From contig DERO01000012.1 of assembly GCA_002360945.1 (NCBI GenBank), forward strand, positions 50,006-114,005: DNA of 64,000 nt. Reading direction: 5' to 3'. Below are positions 16,846 through 25,800 of this stretch, one piece after another (within the stretch, counting starts at the first letter, position 1; the number at the start of each line of letters is the position of its first letter). Source of the stretch: Leclercia adecarboxylata (GTDB lineage Bacteria > Pseudomonadota > Gammaproteobacteria > Enterobacterales > Enterobacteriaceae). Made by a program: the position numbers and the translations under genes. The notes beneath the pieces were generated by a model, which was not told the origin of the DNA, did not search any database, and worked only from the letters and a program-made list of their open reading frames with translations.

Positions 16846-17642
16846 AAAGGATCCGCTTTACGCCCCCCTACGGCGATGAGGCCATCGTGTCCTGGCTGGA
16901 TGGCGAGATGGAGGAGGACGACGCTGAGCAGTTTGCCCGCCAGCTGCGCAGCGACGACCAGCTTGCCGGACGTACCGCCGAACTGATGAAGAGCAACCAG
17001 GATTACCGTGCGGCCTTTTCCCCTCTGCTGGAGGAGGCCCCCGGGGCGCGGATGCAGGCCCGGCTGGCGGCCCATCTCAGCGAACAGGCCCCGTCACGCG
17101 CGGGGGTCAGCCGCCGGGCACTGATTGCCGCCTCGGTCTGTTTTCTGCTGACCGGCACGGGCGTGGGCTATCTGGCGCGCACTCTGTCAGGTGAAGAGCC
17201 GGAGGAACGCGATGAGAATGCCAGCATCCGCGATCTGGAGGCGCGCTACATGTCGCTCTACAGCGCCGAAACCCTGCTCGATGCCGACAGCTCGCCGCCG
17301 GTGCTGCGCCGTGGCCTGGCCCGTATCGCCCAGGATGTGGGGTTGCAGTTGCACGCGCAGCAGCTGATTCTGCCTGACAGCGAGCTGAAGATGGTGCGCA
17401 TTCTGCGCTATGAACATACCGCTATCGCCCAGATAGCCTGGAACCAGGCCGATTATGGCCCGCTGGCGCTGTGCGTCTCGGCCCACGGCCAGGAACGGTC
17501 AACCACGATGGCCACCGAACAGCGTTACGGCATGCATATCGTCTGGTGGCACGCCCGGGGATATCAGTTTACCCTGATTGGTCGCACGCCTGTTGCGCAG
17601 TTAGAAGAAGGGGCCCGCCAGCTGCAGGCCGCGCTGTCATAG
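16842..17642 (+). CDS. Transmembrane anti-sigma factor
   Basis: The product has 266 residues and starts at GTG 16842, overlapping the sigma gene stop by 4 nt, so translation is probably coupled. The N-terminal cytoplasmic part ('EAIVSWLDGEMEEDDAEQFA') is typical of anti-sigma domains with 'LDGEM'. A single membrane helix lies at about residues 88-107 ('ALIAASVCFLLTGTGVGYLA'). The remaining 160 residues should be periplasmic and may sense the signal. I see no zinc-binding HxxxCxxC motif, so it is not a classical ZAS protein. The signal and target genes are unknown. The gene converges on the YceI gene and overlaps it by 6 bp. Confidence 0.85.
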   Translation: MKRIRFTPPYGDEAIVSWLDGEMEEDDAEQFARQLRSDDQLAGRTAELMKSNQDYRAAFSPLLEEAPGARMQARLAAHLSEQAPSRAGVSRRALIAASVCFLLTGTGVGYLARTLSGEEPEERDENASIRDLEARYMSLYSAETLLDADSSPPVLRRGLARIAQDVGLQLHAQQLILPDSELKMVRILRYEHTAIAQIAWNQADYGPLALCVSAHGQERSTTMATEQRYGMHIVWWHARGYQFTLIGRTPVAQLEEGARQLQAALS

Positions 17643-18194
17643 TTTGGCGGGCTTTGCCTGGATCTCGATGGCAATGGCGATCCGATCGTCCACCACCAGC
17701 GCAAAGCGATCCATTTTATAGGCCGATCGTGAGATGGCGGTGGTGGCATGCAGGGCGATCGCTTCTCCTGACAGACGATCGAGCCGGGCGTCGAGGATCA
17801 CCGGGCGGCTGAGATCCCGAACGGTGAGGGAGCCAAAGGCGCGGTAGCGATCCGGGCCGATCTTCACCACCCGGGTGCTGGCAAAGGTGATGGTCGGGTA
17901 GCGGGCGGCATCAAAAAACATATTGCTTTTCAGCTGCCAGGTGAGCAGGTTGTTGGAGGCCTGCAGCGTTTCCACCGGAATGGTGACGTTGATGCGGTCG
18001 TCAAATTCATTGTCCGGGTTCAGCGTGACCGTCCCCGTCACCCCCTTCAGATTCGCCCACGACGGAATACCGCCAAAGGCGCGCCATGACAGCCTGATGG
18101 CGGTTTTGTCCGTGTCGATGGTGTGCGCGATCGGCGCCGCTAAAAGCGACGGGCAAACGAGCGTGACCGCCAGCAGGAGAAGAAGGCGCAGCAT
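17637..18194 (-). CDS. YceI family periplasmic protein
   Basis: The product has 185 residues with a signal peptide (MLRLLLLLAVTLVCPSLLAA). The mature part shows YceI-family features: 'DTDKTAIRLSWRAFGG' at the start, 'LKGVTGTVTLNPDNEFDDRI' and 'MFFDAARYPTITFAS'. Family knowledge: a lipocalin-like barrel that binds long isoprenoid or lipid ligands in the periplasm; the exact role is usually unknown. The gene is monocistronic by its surroundings, convergent with the anti-sigma gene, which it overlaps by 6 bp. Confidence 0.88.
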   Translation of the reverse strand: MLRLLLLLAVTLVCPSLLAAPIAHTIDTDKTAIRLSWRAFGGIPSWANLKGVTGTVTLNPDNEFDDRINVTIPVETLQASNNLLTWQLKSNMFFDAARYPTITFASTRVVKIGPDRYRAFGSLTVRDLSRPVILDARLDRLSGEAIALHATTAISRSAYKMDRFALVVDDRIAIAIEIQAKPAKL

Positions 18195-18339
18195 AAGGTC
18201 TCCCTTTCATAGAGCGCAGGTGTATTCGAGGTCAGGCCCTGCGTGTGATAAGCGTAGAGAGGCGAAAGCGCATCGGCAAGCAGGCCGATCAAATCGTGCT
18301 ACAGTGAGCCATTAAAATTTGATCTGAAAAGGTTTTACG

Positions 18340-18750
18340 ATGGATTTGGTTGAGGGTTTAAAACTGAAATATCCGGGTGCCCGGGCGTGGGCCTTCGGGG
18401 ACAGTCCTGCGATGGCTAACGAACTTGCGGACCTGGTCGTCAAAGGGATAAAGACCGCCTCCTGCGGCTCGCTGGCCTCCTTTAATGCCGATGACGCCGC
18501 TCCCGGCCCCGGGAGCTACCACATTATTCTTAACGGCCAGGGCGTGCCGGTCTGCGTTATCAGAATGGTCTCTCTGCGCCTGGTTCGCTTCTCTGAGGTG
18601 ACGGAAGACTTTGCCCGTAAAGAGGGGGAAGGAGATTTAAGCCTGGCATACTGGCGCGAGGAACATCAGGCGTTTTTCACCCGGGAAGGGGTATACGCAG
18701 AGGATATGGAGCTGGTGGCCGAAGAGTTTGCGGTGGTTGAGGTGGTGTGA
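18340..18750 (+). CDS. ASCH domain-containing protein
   Basis: The product has 136 residues. The ASCH fold signature is visible as 'WAFGDSPAMANELADLVVKG', 'KTASCGSLASF' and 'PGSYHIILNGQGVPVCVIRM', with the C-terminal 'LAYWREEHQAFFTREG'. Family knowledge: ASCH proteins are PUA-like and probably bind RNA or modified nucleosides; one relative, YqfB, hydrolyses N4-acetylcytidine. This protein is longer than YqfB and its substrate is unknown. A BIME follows directly. Confidence 0.88.
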   Translation: MDLVEGLKLKYPGARAWAFGDSPAMANELADLVVKGIKTASCGSLASFNADDAAPGPGSYHIILNGQGVPVCVIRMVSLRLVRFSEVTEDFARKEGEGDLSLAYWREEHQAFFTREGVYAEDMELVAEEFAVVEVV

Positions 18751-18758
18751 TGTGCATC

Positions 18759-18829
18759 GCCGGGTGGCGGCTACGCCTTACCCGGCCTACGAACAGTAGG
18801 CCCGGCAAGCGAAGCGCCGCCGGGCAGCC
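18759..18829. repeat. BIME: two REP units in inverted orientation
   Basis: One REP at 18759-18786 (GCCGGGTGGCGGCTACGCCT then TACCCGGC) is followed by an inverted REP-like unit at about 18796-18829 (GTAGGCCCGGCAAGCGAAGC and GCCGCCGGGC). It lies between the ASCH and LysE genes. A partial REP core also occurs at 19581-19599. Confidence 0.8.
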
Positions 18830-18917
18830 GCACCCCAACCTACGGACAATAAAAGTTGTTGGGTTGTGTGCCACCGATCGTTATTCTGTCAGCACATGAC
18901 CCTGTGAACATCCGACT

Positions 18918-19568
18918 ATGCCAACCGCTGAAACCTTTATAACTTTTCTGTTCGCCCTCTTTTTATTAGAGATCTCTCCTGGCCCGGACATGATGCTGAC
19001 CATTGCCCGGGGGATAGGGCAGGGGCGGCGTATCGCCTTCCTGACGGTGCTGGGCAATGTGTTTGTTGCCGGGATCGTGCAGGTCTCTTTTCTGGTGCTG
19101 GGCCTGGTGTCTGTGGTTCATGCGTGGCCCGTGGCGCTGGATGTGCTGCGCTGGGCCGGGGCGGCGTATCTGATATGGCTGGGGATCAAGATGCTGCTCA
19201 GCTCGGGCGCGGATACGAAATTAAGAAAGACGGTGCAGATCACCGGACGTGAGGCGGTGAAGCAGGGGGCGATCAACAGCCTGACCAACCCGAAATCGCT
19301 GCTCTTTATGTTCGCGTTCCTGCCGCAGTTCGTTAACCCGGCGGTAGGGCCAATCTGGCTACAGCTGCTGATTCTGGGCTCGATCCAGAAGCTGGCCGGG
19401 ATTTTATCCCTGGGCTCGGTGGCGATGGCATCTGGCACCTTTGGCGCATGGCTGGGCAAACATCCCGGCTTCCTCAAATGGCAGGAGCGATTCACCGGGG
19501 TGGTGATGATCGGCCTGGGGCTGAGAATGCTGTTCGGCGGGAGCGCCTCTACGACGGCGATGAAGTAG
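18918..19568 (+). CDS. LysE family amino acid/metabolite exporter
   Basis: The product has 216 residues, the usual RhtB/LysE length, with about six membrane segments. The family signature is clear: 'LFLLEISPGPDMMLTIARGIGQGRR' region near residue 20 and 'GAINSLTNPKSLLFMFAFLPQF' near 120. Family knowledge: an inner membrane exporter of amino acids or related small metabolites. The substrate cannot be predicted. It is a single gene, followed by its own terminator at 19609-19635. Confidence 0.9.
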   Translation: MPTAETFITFLFALFLLEISPGPDMMLTIARGIGQGRRIAFLTVLGNVFVAGIVQVSFLVLGLVSVVHAWPVALDVLRWAGAAYLIWLGIKMLLSSGADTKLRKTVQITGREAVKQGAINSLTNPKSLLFMFAFLPQFVNPAVGPIWLQLLILGSIQKLAGILSLGSVAMASGTFGAWLGKHPGFLKWQERFTGVVMIGLGLRMLFGGSASTTAMK

Positions 19569-19608
19569 CCACCGCCGCACTGCATCGCCGGGTGGCGGAG
19601 GTAAACGT

Positions 19609-19635
19609 AAAACGGCAACGCATGTTGCCGTTTTT
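19609..19635 (+). terminator. Rho-independent terminator of the LysE gene
   Basis: The stem CGGCAAC / GTTGCCG with a short loop is followed by TTTTT. Confidence 0.85.
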
Positions 19636-19644
19636 AATGTTTGC

Positions 19645-19679
19645 TCCCTCTCCCTGTGGGAGAGGGTTGGGGTGAGGGT
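19645..19679. repeat. Short palindromic repeat, right copy of an inverted pair
   Basis: CCCTCTCCC-TGT-GGGAGAGGG (19646-19666) followed by TTGGGGTGAGGG. It is the reverse complement of 12197-12230 with one mismatch. It lies between the LysE terminator and the 3' end of the HlyD-type gene. Confidence 0.8.
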
Positions 19680-19709
19680 ATCAGACCGCACCCCCGGCAT
19701 GTGACCCTA

Positions 19710-21044
19710 TCAAATCTCCTTAAACGCCAGTTCCAGGCGGGCCTGCAGCGGTTTAAACAGGTAGCTCAGGAAGGTGCGCTCCCCGGTTTTAATGGTCACG
19801 TTGGCGGGCATCCCGGCTTTGATCTTGTGATCGCGCAGCAGACGCACGCCTTCCGGGGAGACCTGCACTTCGGCCAGGTAATAGGGCTGTTGGGTCACTT
19901 TGTCGGTCAGGCGGTCAGCCGAGACGGTCAGCACCTTAGCCGGGACCGACGGCAGCAGGGCGTGGTTCAGCGCCGGGAACATCACGTCGACGGTCAGCCC
20001 CGGGGCCATTTTATCGATGGCCTGCACCGGGATTTTGGCGTCGATTTGCAGCGGTTGTCCGGCGGCGACGATATCCATCAGATGTTCGCCAGGCTGGATC
20101 ACCCCGCCCACGGTACTGACTTTGACGTCCAGCACAATGCCGTCGATCGGCGAGCGGATCAGGGTGTTATCCAGCTCGTGGCGGGTCGACTGCAGTTCAT
20201 CCTCCAGCATCGCCACCTCTTTTTGCTTATCCGTTAACTCAGACTCTACCTCCCGCTGGTACTGGTGCTGCACCTGATACGCTTTGATCCGCAGCTCGTT
20301 CTGCTGCGACTTTAGTTTGGCGATGTTGAGGATATCTTCCGAGACGGTACTGGAGATTTCTGCCGCCTCGCGCTCCAGCACCATCAGCTGGGCCTTGGGG
20401 TAGTAGTTCTTTTCGCTCAGCGCCCGGATAGCCCCCAGCTCTCTGTTGATCAGCGTGAACTGATGCTCGCGGTAGCCTTTAATTTTATTGAGGTTCTCCG
20501 TCTGCCCGACCAGACCGTCAAGGGACTCCTCGATCATCGACAGCTCATCCTGAATATTTTTCCGCCGGGTCTCAAACAGTTTGGCCTGCAGCTGCTGACT
20601 CTCGGCGAGGCGCTTGTTGCCAGCAAAGTTTTTTAGCAGCGTATCGCTGAAGGTGATGGTCTGTGCGCCGTTTCGTTCCGCCAGCAGCCGGTCCTCGCTG
20701 GTTTTGGCGGAGATATACTGGGCGCTCAGTGCGCTGTAGCGCATGTCCAGCTGCAGGGTGTCGAGGCGCATTAACACCTGGTTCTTTTTCACCGCTTCCC
20801 CTTCCTTCATAAAGATATCGGTCACCCGGCCGCCGCTTAAGTGCTGGATGGTTTTCCGGTTGCTGGAGACCGTCACCGTGCCGTCGGCCACTACCCCGGC
20901 ATCCAGCGGCGCTTTTACCGCCCAGAGTAAAAAACCCCCAACGGCAATGAGGATCACCGCCAGGCCGCGGATCAACGGCGGCCAGATATTGATATCGACG
21001 AGGTCGGCGTCTGGCATCTCTGGCCCTTTATTATTCTTGTTCAT
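19710..21044 (-). CDS. Type I secretion periplasmic adaptor, HlyD family
   Basis: The product has 444 residues. A single membrane helix lies at about residues 23-45 ('PLIRGLAVILIAVGGFLLWA'). A lipoyl-like/barrel start follows ('GVVADGTVTVSSNRKTIQHL', 'GGRVTDIFMKEGEAVKKNQV'), then a long coiled coil (about 110-280), and the C-terminal HlyD part ('IRSPIDGIVLDVKVSTVGGV'). Family knowledge: it links the ABC exporter to a TolC-like outer membrane channel. It is last in the operon peroxidase-ABC-HlyD and overlaps the ABC gene by 4 nt. No TolC-like gene is present, so a channel encoded elsewhere is needed. Confidence 0.95.
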   Translation of the reverse strand: MNKNNKGPEMPDADLVDINIWPPLIRGLAVILIAVGGFLLWAVKAPLDAGVVADGTVTVSSNRKTIQHLSGGRVTDIFMKEGEAVKKNQVLMRLDTLQLDMRYSALSAQYISAKTSEDRLLAERNGAQTITFSDTLLKNFAGNKRLAESQQLQAKLFETRRKNIQDELSMIEESLDGLVGQTENLNKIKGYREHQFTLINRELGAIRALSEKNYYPKAQLMVLEREAAEISSTVSEDILNIAKLKSQQNELRIKAYQVQHQYQREVESELTDKQKEVAMLEDELQSTRHELDNTLIRSPIDGIVLDVKVSTVGGVIQPGEHLMDIVAAGQPLQIDAKIPVQAIDKMAPGLTVDVMFPALNHALLPSVPAKVLTVSADRLTDKVTQQPYYLAEVQVSPEGVRLLRDHKIKAGMPANVTIKTGERTFLSYLFKPLQARLELAFKEI

Positions 21045-22807
21045 GATAATGCCTCACGGGGTGATGATTGGGTTTCAACAGGTGCCGGGCTTTCGGCGGC
21101 GGGTGCGACCGGGACCGATTTGAGCATGTTGGCCTGGCGCAGGTTGGCAAACACCTGCTCGCGCGGGCCGAACGCCTGAACGGCACCTTCGTTAATCAGC
21201 AGCACTTTATTCACCACCCCCAGCAGGGTCGGGCGATGGGAGATCAGCACCACCGTCTGACCCTGGGCGCGCAGGGCGTTGATGGCTTTGATCAAGGCCA
21301 TCTCCCCGGCGTCGTCGAGGTTGGCGTTGGGCTCATCGAGGACGATAAAAGCAGGGTTGTTGTACACCGCTCGCGCCAGACCGATGCGCTGGCGCTGCCC
21401 GCCGGAGAGCTGATGGCCGCTGGCACCCAGCGGGGTGTCGTAGCCCTGCGGCAGACGCAAAATCATCTCGTGAACCCCGGCCAGCTGCGCCGCGGCGACA
21501 ATCAGCTCGCTGTTGGCCTGACCGAAGCGGGCAATGTTCTGGGCGATGCTGCCGTCAAACAGCTCCACGTCCTGCGGCAGGTAGCCCATCGACGGGCCAA
21601 GCAGGGTTTTATCCCACTGGCAGATGTCGGCCCCATCCAGCCGCACTTTCCCGGCCAGCGGCTGCCATACCCCCACCAGCAGCTTCGCCAGCGAGCTTTT
21701 GCCGGAGGCGGAAGGGCCGATGATCCCCAGCACTTCGCCTTGTTCGAGCTGGAAAGAGACGTTGCGCAGGGTGGCCGTTTTCTGTCCCGGAGGGGCAGCA
21801 AACACCCCTTCGACGCTGATGACGCCTTTCGGGGTTGGCAGGGTGAGGATCGCTTTCGGTGCCGGGTACTCCTCCAGCAGGCGGGTGAGCTGTTTCCAGG
21901 CGCTGCGGAACTGCACAAACTGCTTCCAGCTGCCGATGATCTGCTCCACCGGGCTCAGCACGCGCCCGAGGATGATCGACGCGGCAATCATCAGCCCGGG
22001 GGTGATTTCACCGGCGATCACCAGCAGGGCGCCGGCCCCCAGCGATACGGACTGCAGCAGGACGCGAACAAAGCGGCTCAGGCTGCTGTAGACCGCCGAT
22101 TTATCGGCAATGTGGGTCTGGAGCACCATCACTTTGGTATGGCCTTCCAGCCAGTGCTTTTTCAGGGTGGCCAGCATCCCCATGGCCTCGATGGTGTCGG
22201 AGTTCTGCAGCTGCTTGTTGAGGATGATCGAGTTGCTGACGCTCAGCATCTGCGCCTGTTGAATCGGCGTTTTGGTGGAGAGCTCCGTGAGCAGCGTCAG
22301 GCAGAGTAAAATCAGGATCCCGCCGAGCGACAGATAACCCAGCAGGGGATGGACCAGGAACGCCACTAACAGATAGAAGGGCGTCCAGGGAATATCGAGC
22401 AGGGCAAACAGGCTGTTGCCGGAAAGGATCTGGCGGATCTGCGCCAGCTCGTTCAGCGCCTGCGCCGGGTTATTATCGCCCGTCGCAATTTTGCGCTTAA
22501 AGGCGGCATTAAAGACCAGCTGATTTAACTTCACGTCGAGACGATTGCCCAGCCGGGTCATCACGCTGGAGCGGGCGAACTCAATCATCCCGATGACGGT
22601 ATAGAGCCCGATGATGAGTAACGTGAGCATCAGCAGGGTAGTGGTGTTCTGGCTGGCCAGAACCCGGTCGTACACCTGTAGCATATAAATTGCCGGCGCC
22701 AGCATAAGCATATTTATCACGCTGCCAAAAAACAGCAGGGTAATAAAGGCAGGCCTGGTCCCCTTAAGGGCGTTTTTCAGTTCTGTTGACTTATACTGGC
22801 GCGGCAT
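21041..22807 (-). CDS. Type I secretion ABC transporter (PrtD/HasD type)
   Basis: The product has 588 residues. The N-terminal half is a membrane domain starting 'ITLLFFGSVINMLMLAPAIY', typical of PrtD-type exporters that lack an N-terminal C39-like domain. The ATPase half has Walker A 'GPSASGKSS' (about residue 363), signature 'LSGGQRQRIGLARAV' and Walker B 'FIVLDEPNANLD', followed by the switch His in 'LISHRP'. It energises export through the HlyD partner. Placed directly downstream of the RTX-peroxidase gene (51-bp gap), it very probably exports that protein. Confidence 0.96.
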   Translation of the reverse strand: MPRQYKSTELKNALKGTRPAFITLLFFGSVINMLMLAPAIYMLQVYDRVLASQNTTTLLMLTLLIIGLYTVIGMIEFARSSVMTRLGNRLDVKLNQLVFNAAFKRKIATGDNNPAQALNELAQIRQILSGNSLFALLDIPWTPFYLLVAFLVHPLLGYLSLGGILILLCLTLLTELSTKTPIQQAQMLSVSNSIILNKQLQNSDTIEAMGMLATLKKHWLEGHTKVMVLQTHIADKSAVYSSLSRFVRVLLQSVSLGAGALLVIAGEITPGLMIAASIILGRVLSPVEQIIGSWKQFVQFRSAWKQLTRLLEEYPAPKAILTLPTPKGVISVEGVFAAPPGQKTATLRNVSFQLEQGEVLGIIGPSASGKSSLAKLLVGVWQPLAGKVRLDGADICQWDKTLLGPSMGYLPQDVELFDGSIAQNIARFGQANSELIVAAAQLAGVHEMILRLPQGYDTPLGASGHQLSGGQRQRIGLARAVYNNPAFIVLDEPNANLDDAGEMALIKAINALRAQGQTVVLISHRPTLLGVVNKVLLINEGAVQAFGPREQVFANLRQANMLKSVPVAPAAESPAPVETQSSPREALS

Positions 22808-22858
22808 AGGGTGCTCCTTATTAAATCAATGACGTCGTGTTATCGATGACCGTGGTAC

Positions 22859-25800
22859 TTAACCCAGCTGGAAATCCGTCAACTGAATAGAGCTGACTGC
22901 CGTATTCAGTAACGTGATTTTGTCGCCGTTGGCGAAGTTCAGGATCGTCGACGTCCCGCTGGTGGTCATCGTGATATTGCTGTTGAAGTTGGCGGCAGTA
23001 ATGCCCCGCGCCTGCAGGTTGATCAGATCCTGACCGCCGGTCGGGTTACTGTCGAAGTCGGTAATGGTGTCCTGCCCGAAGCCAGCCCCGAAGATAAAGA
23101 AGTCGTTGCCGCCTGCGCCGGTGAGGGTGTCATTCCCGCCTGCGCCGTTCAGTCGATCCACCCCCGTGCCGCCGGTGAGGGTGTTCGCCAGGGCGTTACC
23201 GGTCCCGGTGAATCCGCCATTGCCGGTAAAGGTCAGCACTTCGACATCCTGGGTCAACGTATAAGTGTTGAGGCTGACCCGGACGGTATCGGTCCCGCCG
23301 TTGACGCCTTCCACCACCGTATCGCCCGCGTTATCGACGGTGTAGGTGTCGTTCCCGAGCCCGCCGGTCATGGCATCGGCACCCAGGCCGCCGTCAAGGC
23401 CATCGTTACCGTTTCCGCCGATCAGGGTGTCGTTCCCGGCCAGACCGAACAGGGTATCGTCACCGTCCATCCCGTTGAGGGTGTCGTTGCCTCTGCCGCC
23501 GGTCATGGTGTTGGCCAGTGCGTTGCCGGTGCCGTTGAAGTTGCCCGTTCCGGTATAGGTCAGGTTTTCAAGGTTGTCGGCCATCACGTAGCTGGCGGCG
23601 GTAACCTCGACCAGATCGGTTCCGGCGTTGACGGCCTCGGTGATGACGTCGCCCGCATCATCTACGTGGTAGGTGTCGTTGCCGACCCCGCCGGCCATCT
23701 GGTCAGCCCCCGCGCCGCCGTCCAGGTCGTCATTGCCCGTCCCGCCGATCAGCACGTCATCGCCCGCCAGGCCGAGCAGAGTGTCGTTACCCGCGCCGCC
23801 GTCGATGTAGTCGCTGCCGGCCGTGCCGAACAGGGTGTTGGCCCCGTTGTTGCCGGTCACGATATTGCCGACCAGCTGGGTCGGGGCGGAGGTCAGGGTC
23901 ACCGACGGGTTGCCCTCATCGTCGGTGACGGTCACAACCACCCGCAGCTGCCGCTCCATCGTGGCCTGCGTCGGGACAAAGGTGGCCGCCGTAGCCCCGA
24001 CAATGTTGATAAAGCCCAGACCCGAGCTCATCTGCCACTGGTAGCGGAAGTTGTTGCCGTTGGTCAGGCCGTCGCCATCGGTGATGCCCGAGACGTCAGC
24101 CGTTACCGCCAGGGTGCGGGTTGGCGTCAGGTCGCTGACCACCGGGACGCCCCGGGTCGGTTGATCCCGTGGTCCTACCGCGCTGGTGACGGCCGACACC
24201 AGGGATTCTGCATCGCCCATCCGGTCGGTGAAGCTGGCGTTCACCCGCAGCTGCGTGCCGGCGAGGTTATCCCCCACCCGGAACTCGGTGCCAGTGGCCT
24301 GGTCGCGCCACTGTCCGCCAATCAGCGCCTGCCAGGTGTAGGTAATCGGCAGGTTGCCCGCCAGACCGTTGCCATCCGCCAGGTTAGCGGTGTTGACCCG
24401 CAGCAGGTCGCCCACCCCCGGCGCACTGTTGCTGATGTTGACGTCGCCGGTGGCCTTTTGCGCCGTCACCCACAGCTGGGTATTGTCGCCAAATTCCAGC
24501 TTCTCCATGTTCAGCAGGCGGTCGGTGCCGTCCCCGAAAGGCAGATTAGCGGAGACGGTGGCATGGTTGACCGTCAGGCTGCCGTCAGCGTTGCGGGTAA
24601 AGTTGTAGTTGCCGTTAACGTCGCGGTAGAGCGCAATGTCGGTTTCGCCTTTGTTACCGTCATTGAGGATCTCACGCACGATGTGCAGCTGGCCCGGATT
24701 GAGGGTGCCATTCAGCATCTCGGCTTTAAGCTCGTTCATGCTGTCGGCGCTCTTGATCACCGCACCGTTGGCGTCGCGTACTTCGATCCGCACGTTCAGC
24801 CAGGCATCGCCATCGATAATGTCATTGCCCGCTTTACCCATGATGCGGTCGCTGCCGCCGCCGCCGAGGAGAATGTCCGCGCCGTTGTCCGGGTTCAGCA
24901 CCACGCCATTCACCGCGCCGTTGATCAGATTGCTGCCAACTACCTTATCCAGGCCGTTGATGCGTGCCACGCCTTCAAGGGTCAGGTTGTTGGAGAGCGG
25001 GGTTCCCTGAACCGGGGCAGTACCGAGTGGCTGATCGGTGCCGGTGAGCACATCGTTAAATTTCCAGCCCGATAGCCCTTCCACCAGGTCGAAACGATCG
25101 CGCAGGATAAACTCCTGCTGGTTAACAAAGATCGGAATACCGAGGTCAGAGTTCGCGCCGACAACGTCGCCCTTGTGGATCGCCCAGTCGAAGCCCGCCA
25201 TCCCGTTGTTACGCTGGATGCCGGCCCCCTGAACCATGATGTCATCGCCCGCTTCGCCGTCGTAGTCGGTGTCATTCCCCTGACCGTTCAGGACGTCGTG
25301 GCCGACAATGGTACTGTTGAAGAACAGCTCAGAGTTCTCACCCGTCAGGGAGTCAAAGCCGTCGCCGCCTTCCAGCCAGTCGTCACCTTCGTTGCCCAGC
25401 AGCGCGTCAGCGCCGGAGCCGCCAAGGATAAAGTCATTATCCAGCCCACCAAACACCTCCTGGGCATCCTCGCCCACGACAATGAAGTCCTGGCCGCTGC
25501 CGCCGAAGCTCAGGTCGTTACCGTTGCCGGAGAAGATGACGTCGTTCCCGGCATCCCCGTGCAGGAAGTCGGCCCCCCCTACCGGGGTACCGGTGTCGGT
25601 GATGATGTCGTCCCCGTCGCCGCCGTGCACGGTATCAGCTTCATCGCCGCCGTCGAGACGGTCGTTACCGCCGTCGCCCCACAGGCTGTCGATGCCTTTG
25701 CCGCCGATTAAGGTGTCGTTCCCGGCAGAGCCGCCGAGCACCACGTGTCCGTCACCGGAGTATTTCAGGTACGCACCGTCCGCCTTGCCGTCGCCGTTGA

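Noticed and set aside
21068..22309. Plus-strand open frame of 413 codons opposite the ABC exporter gene
   Set aside because: The minus strand encodes a complete PrtD-type exporter. The plus frame has no domain or ribosome site.
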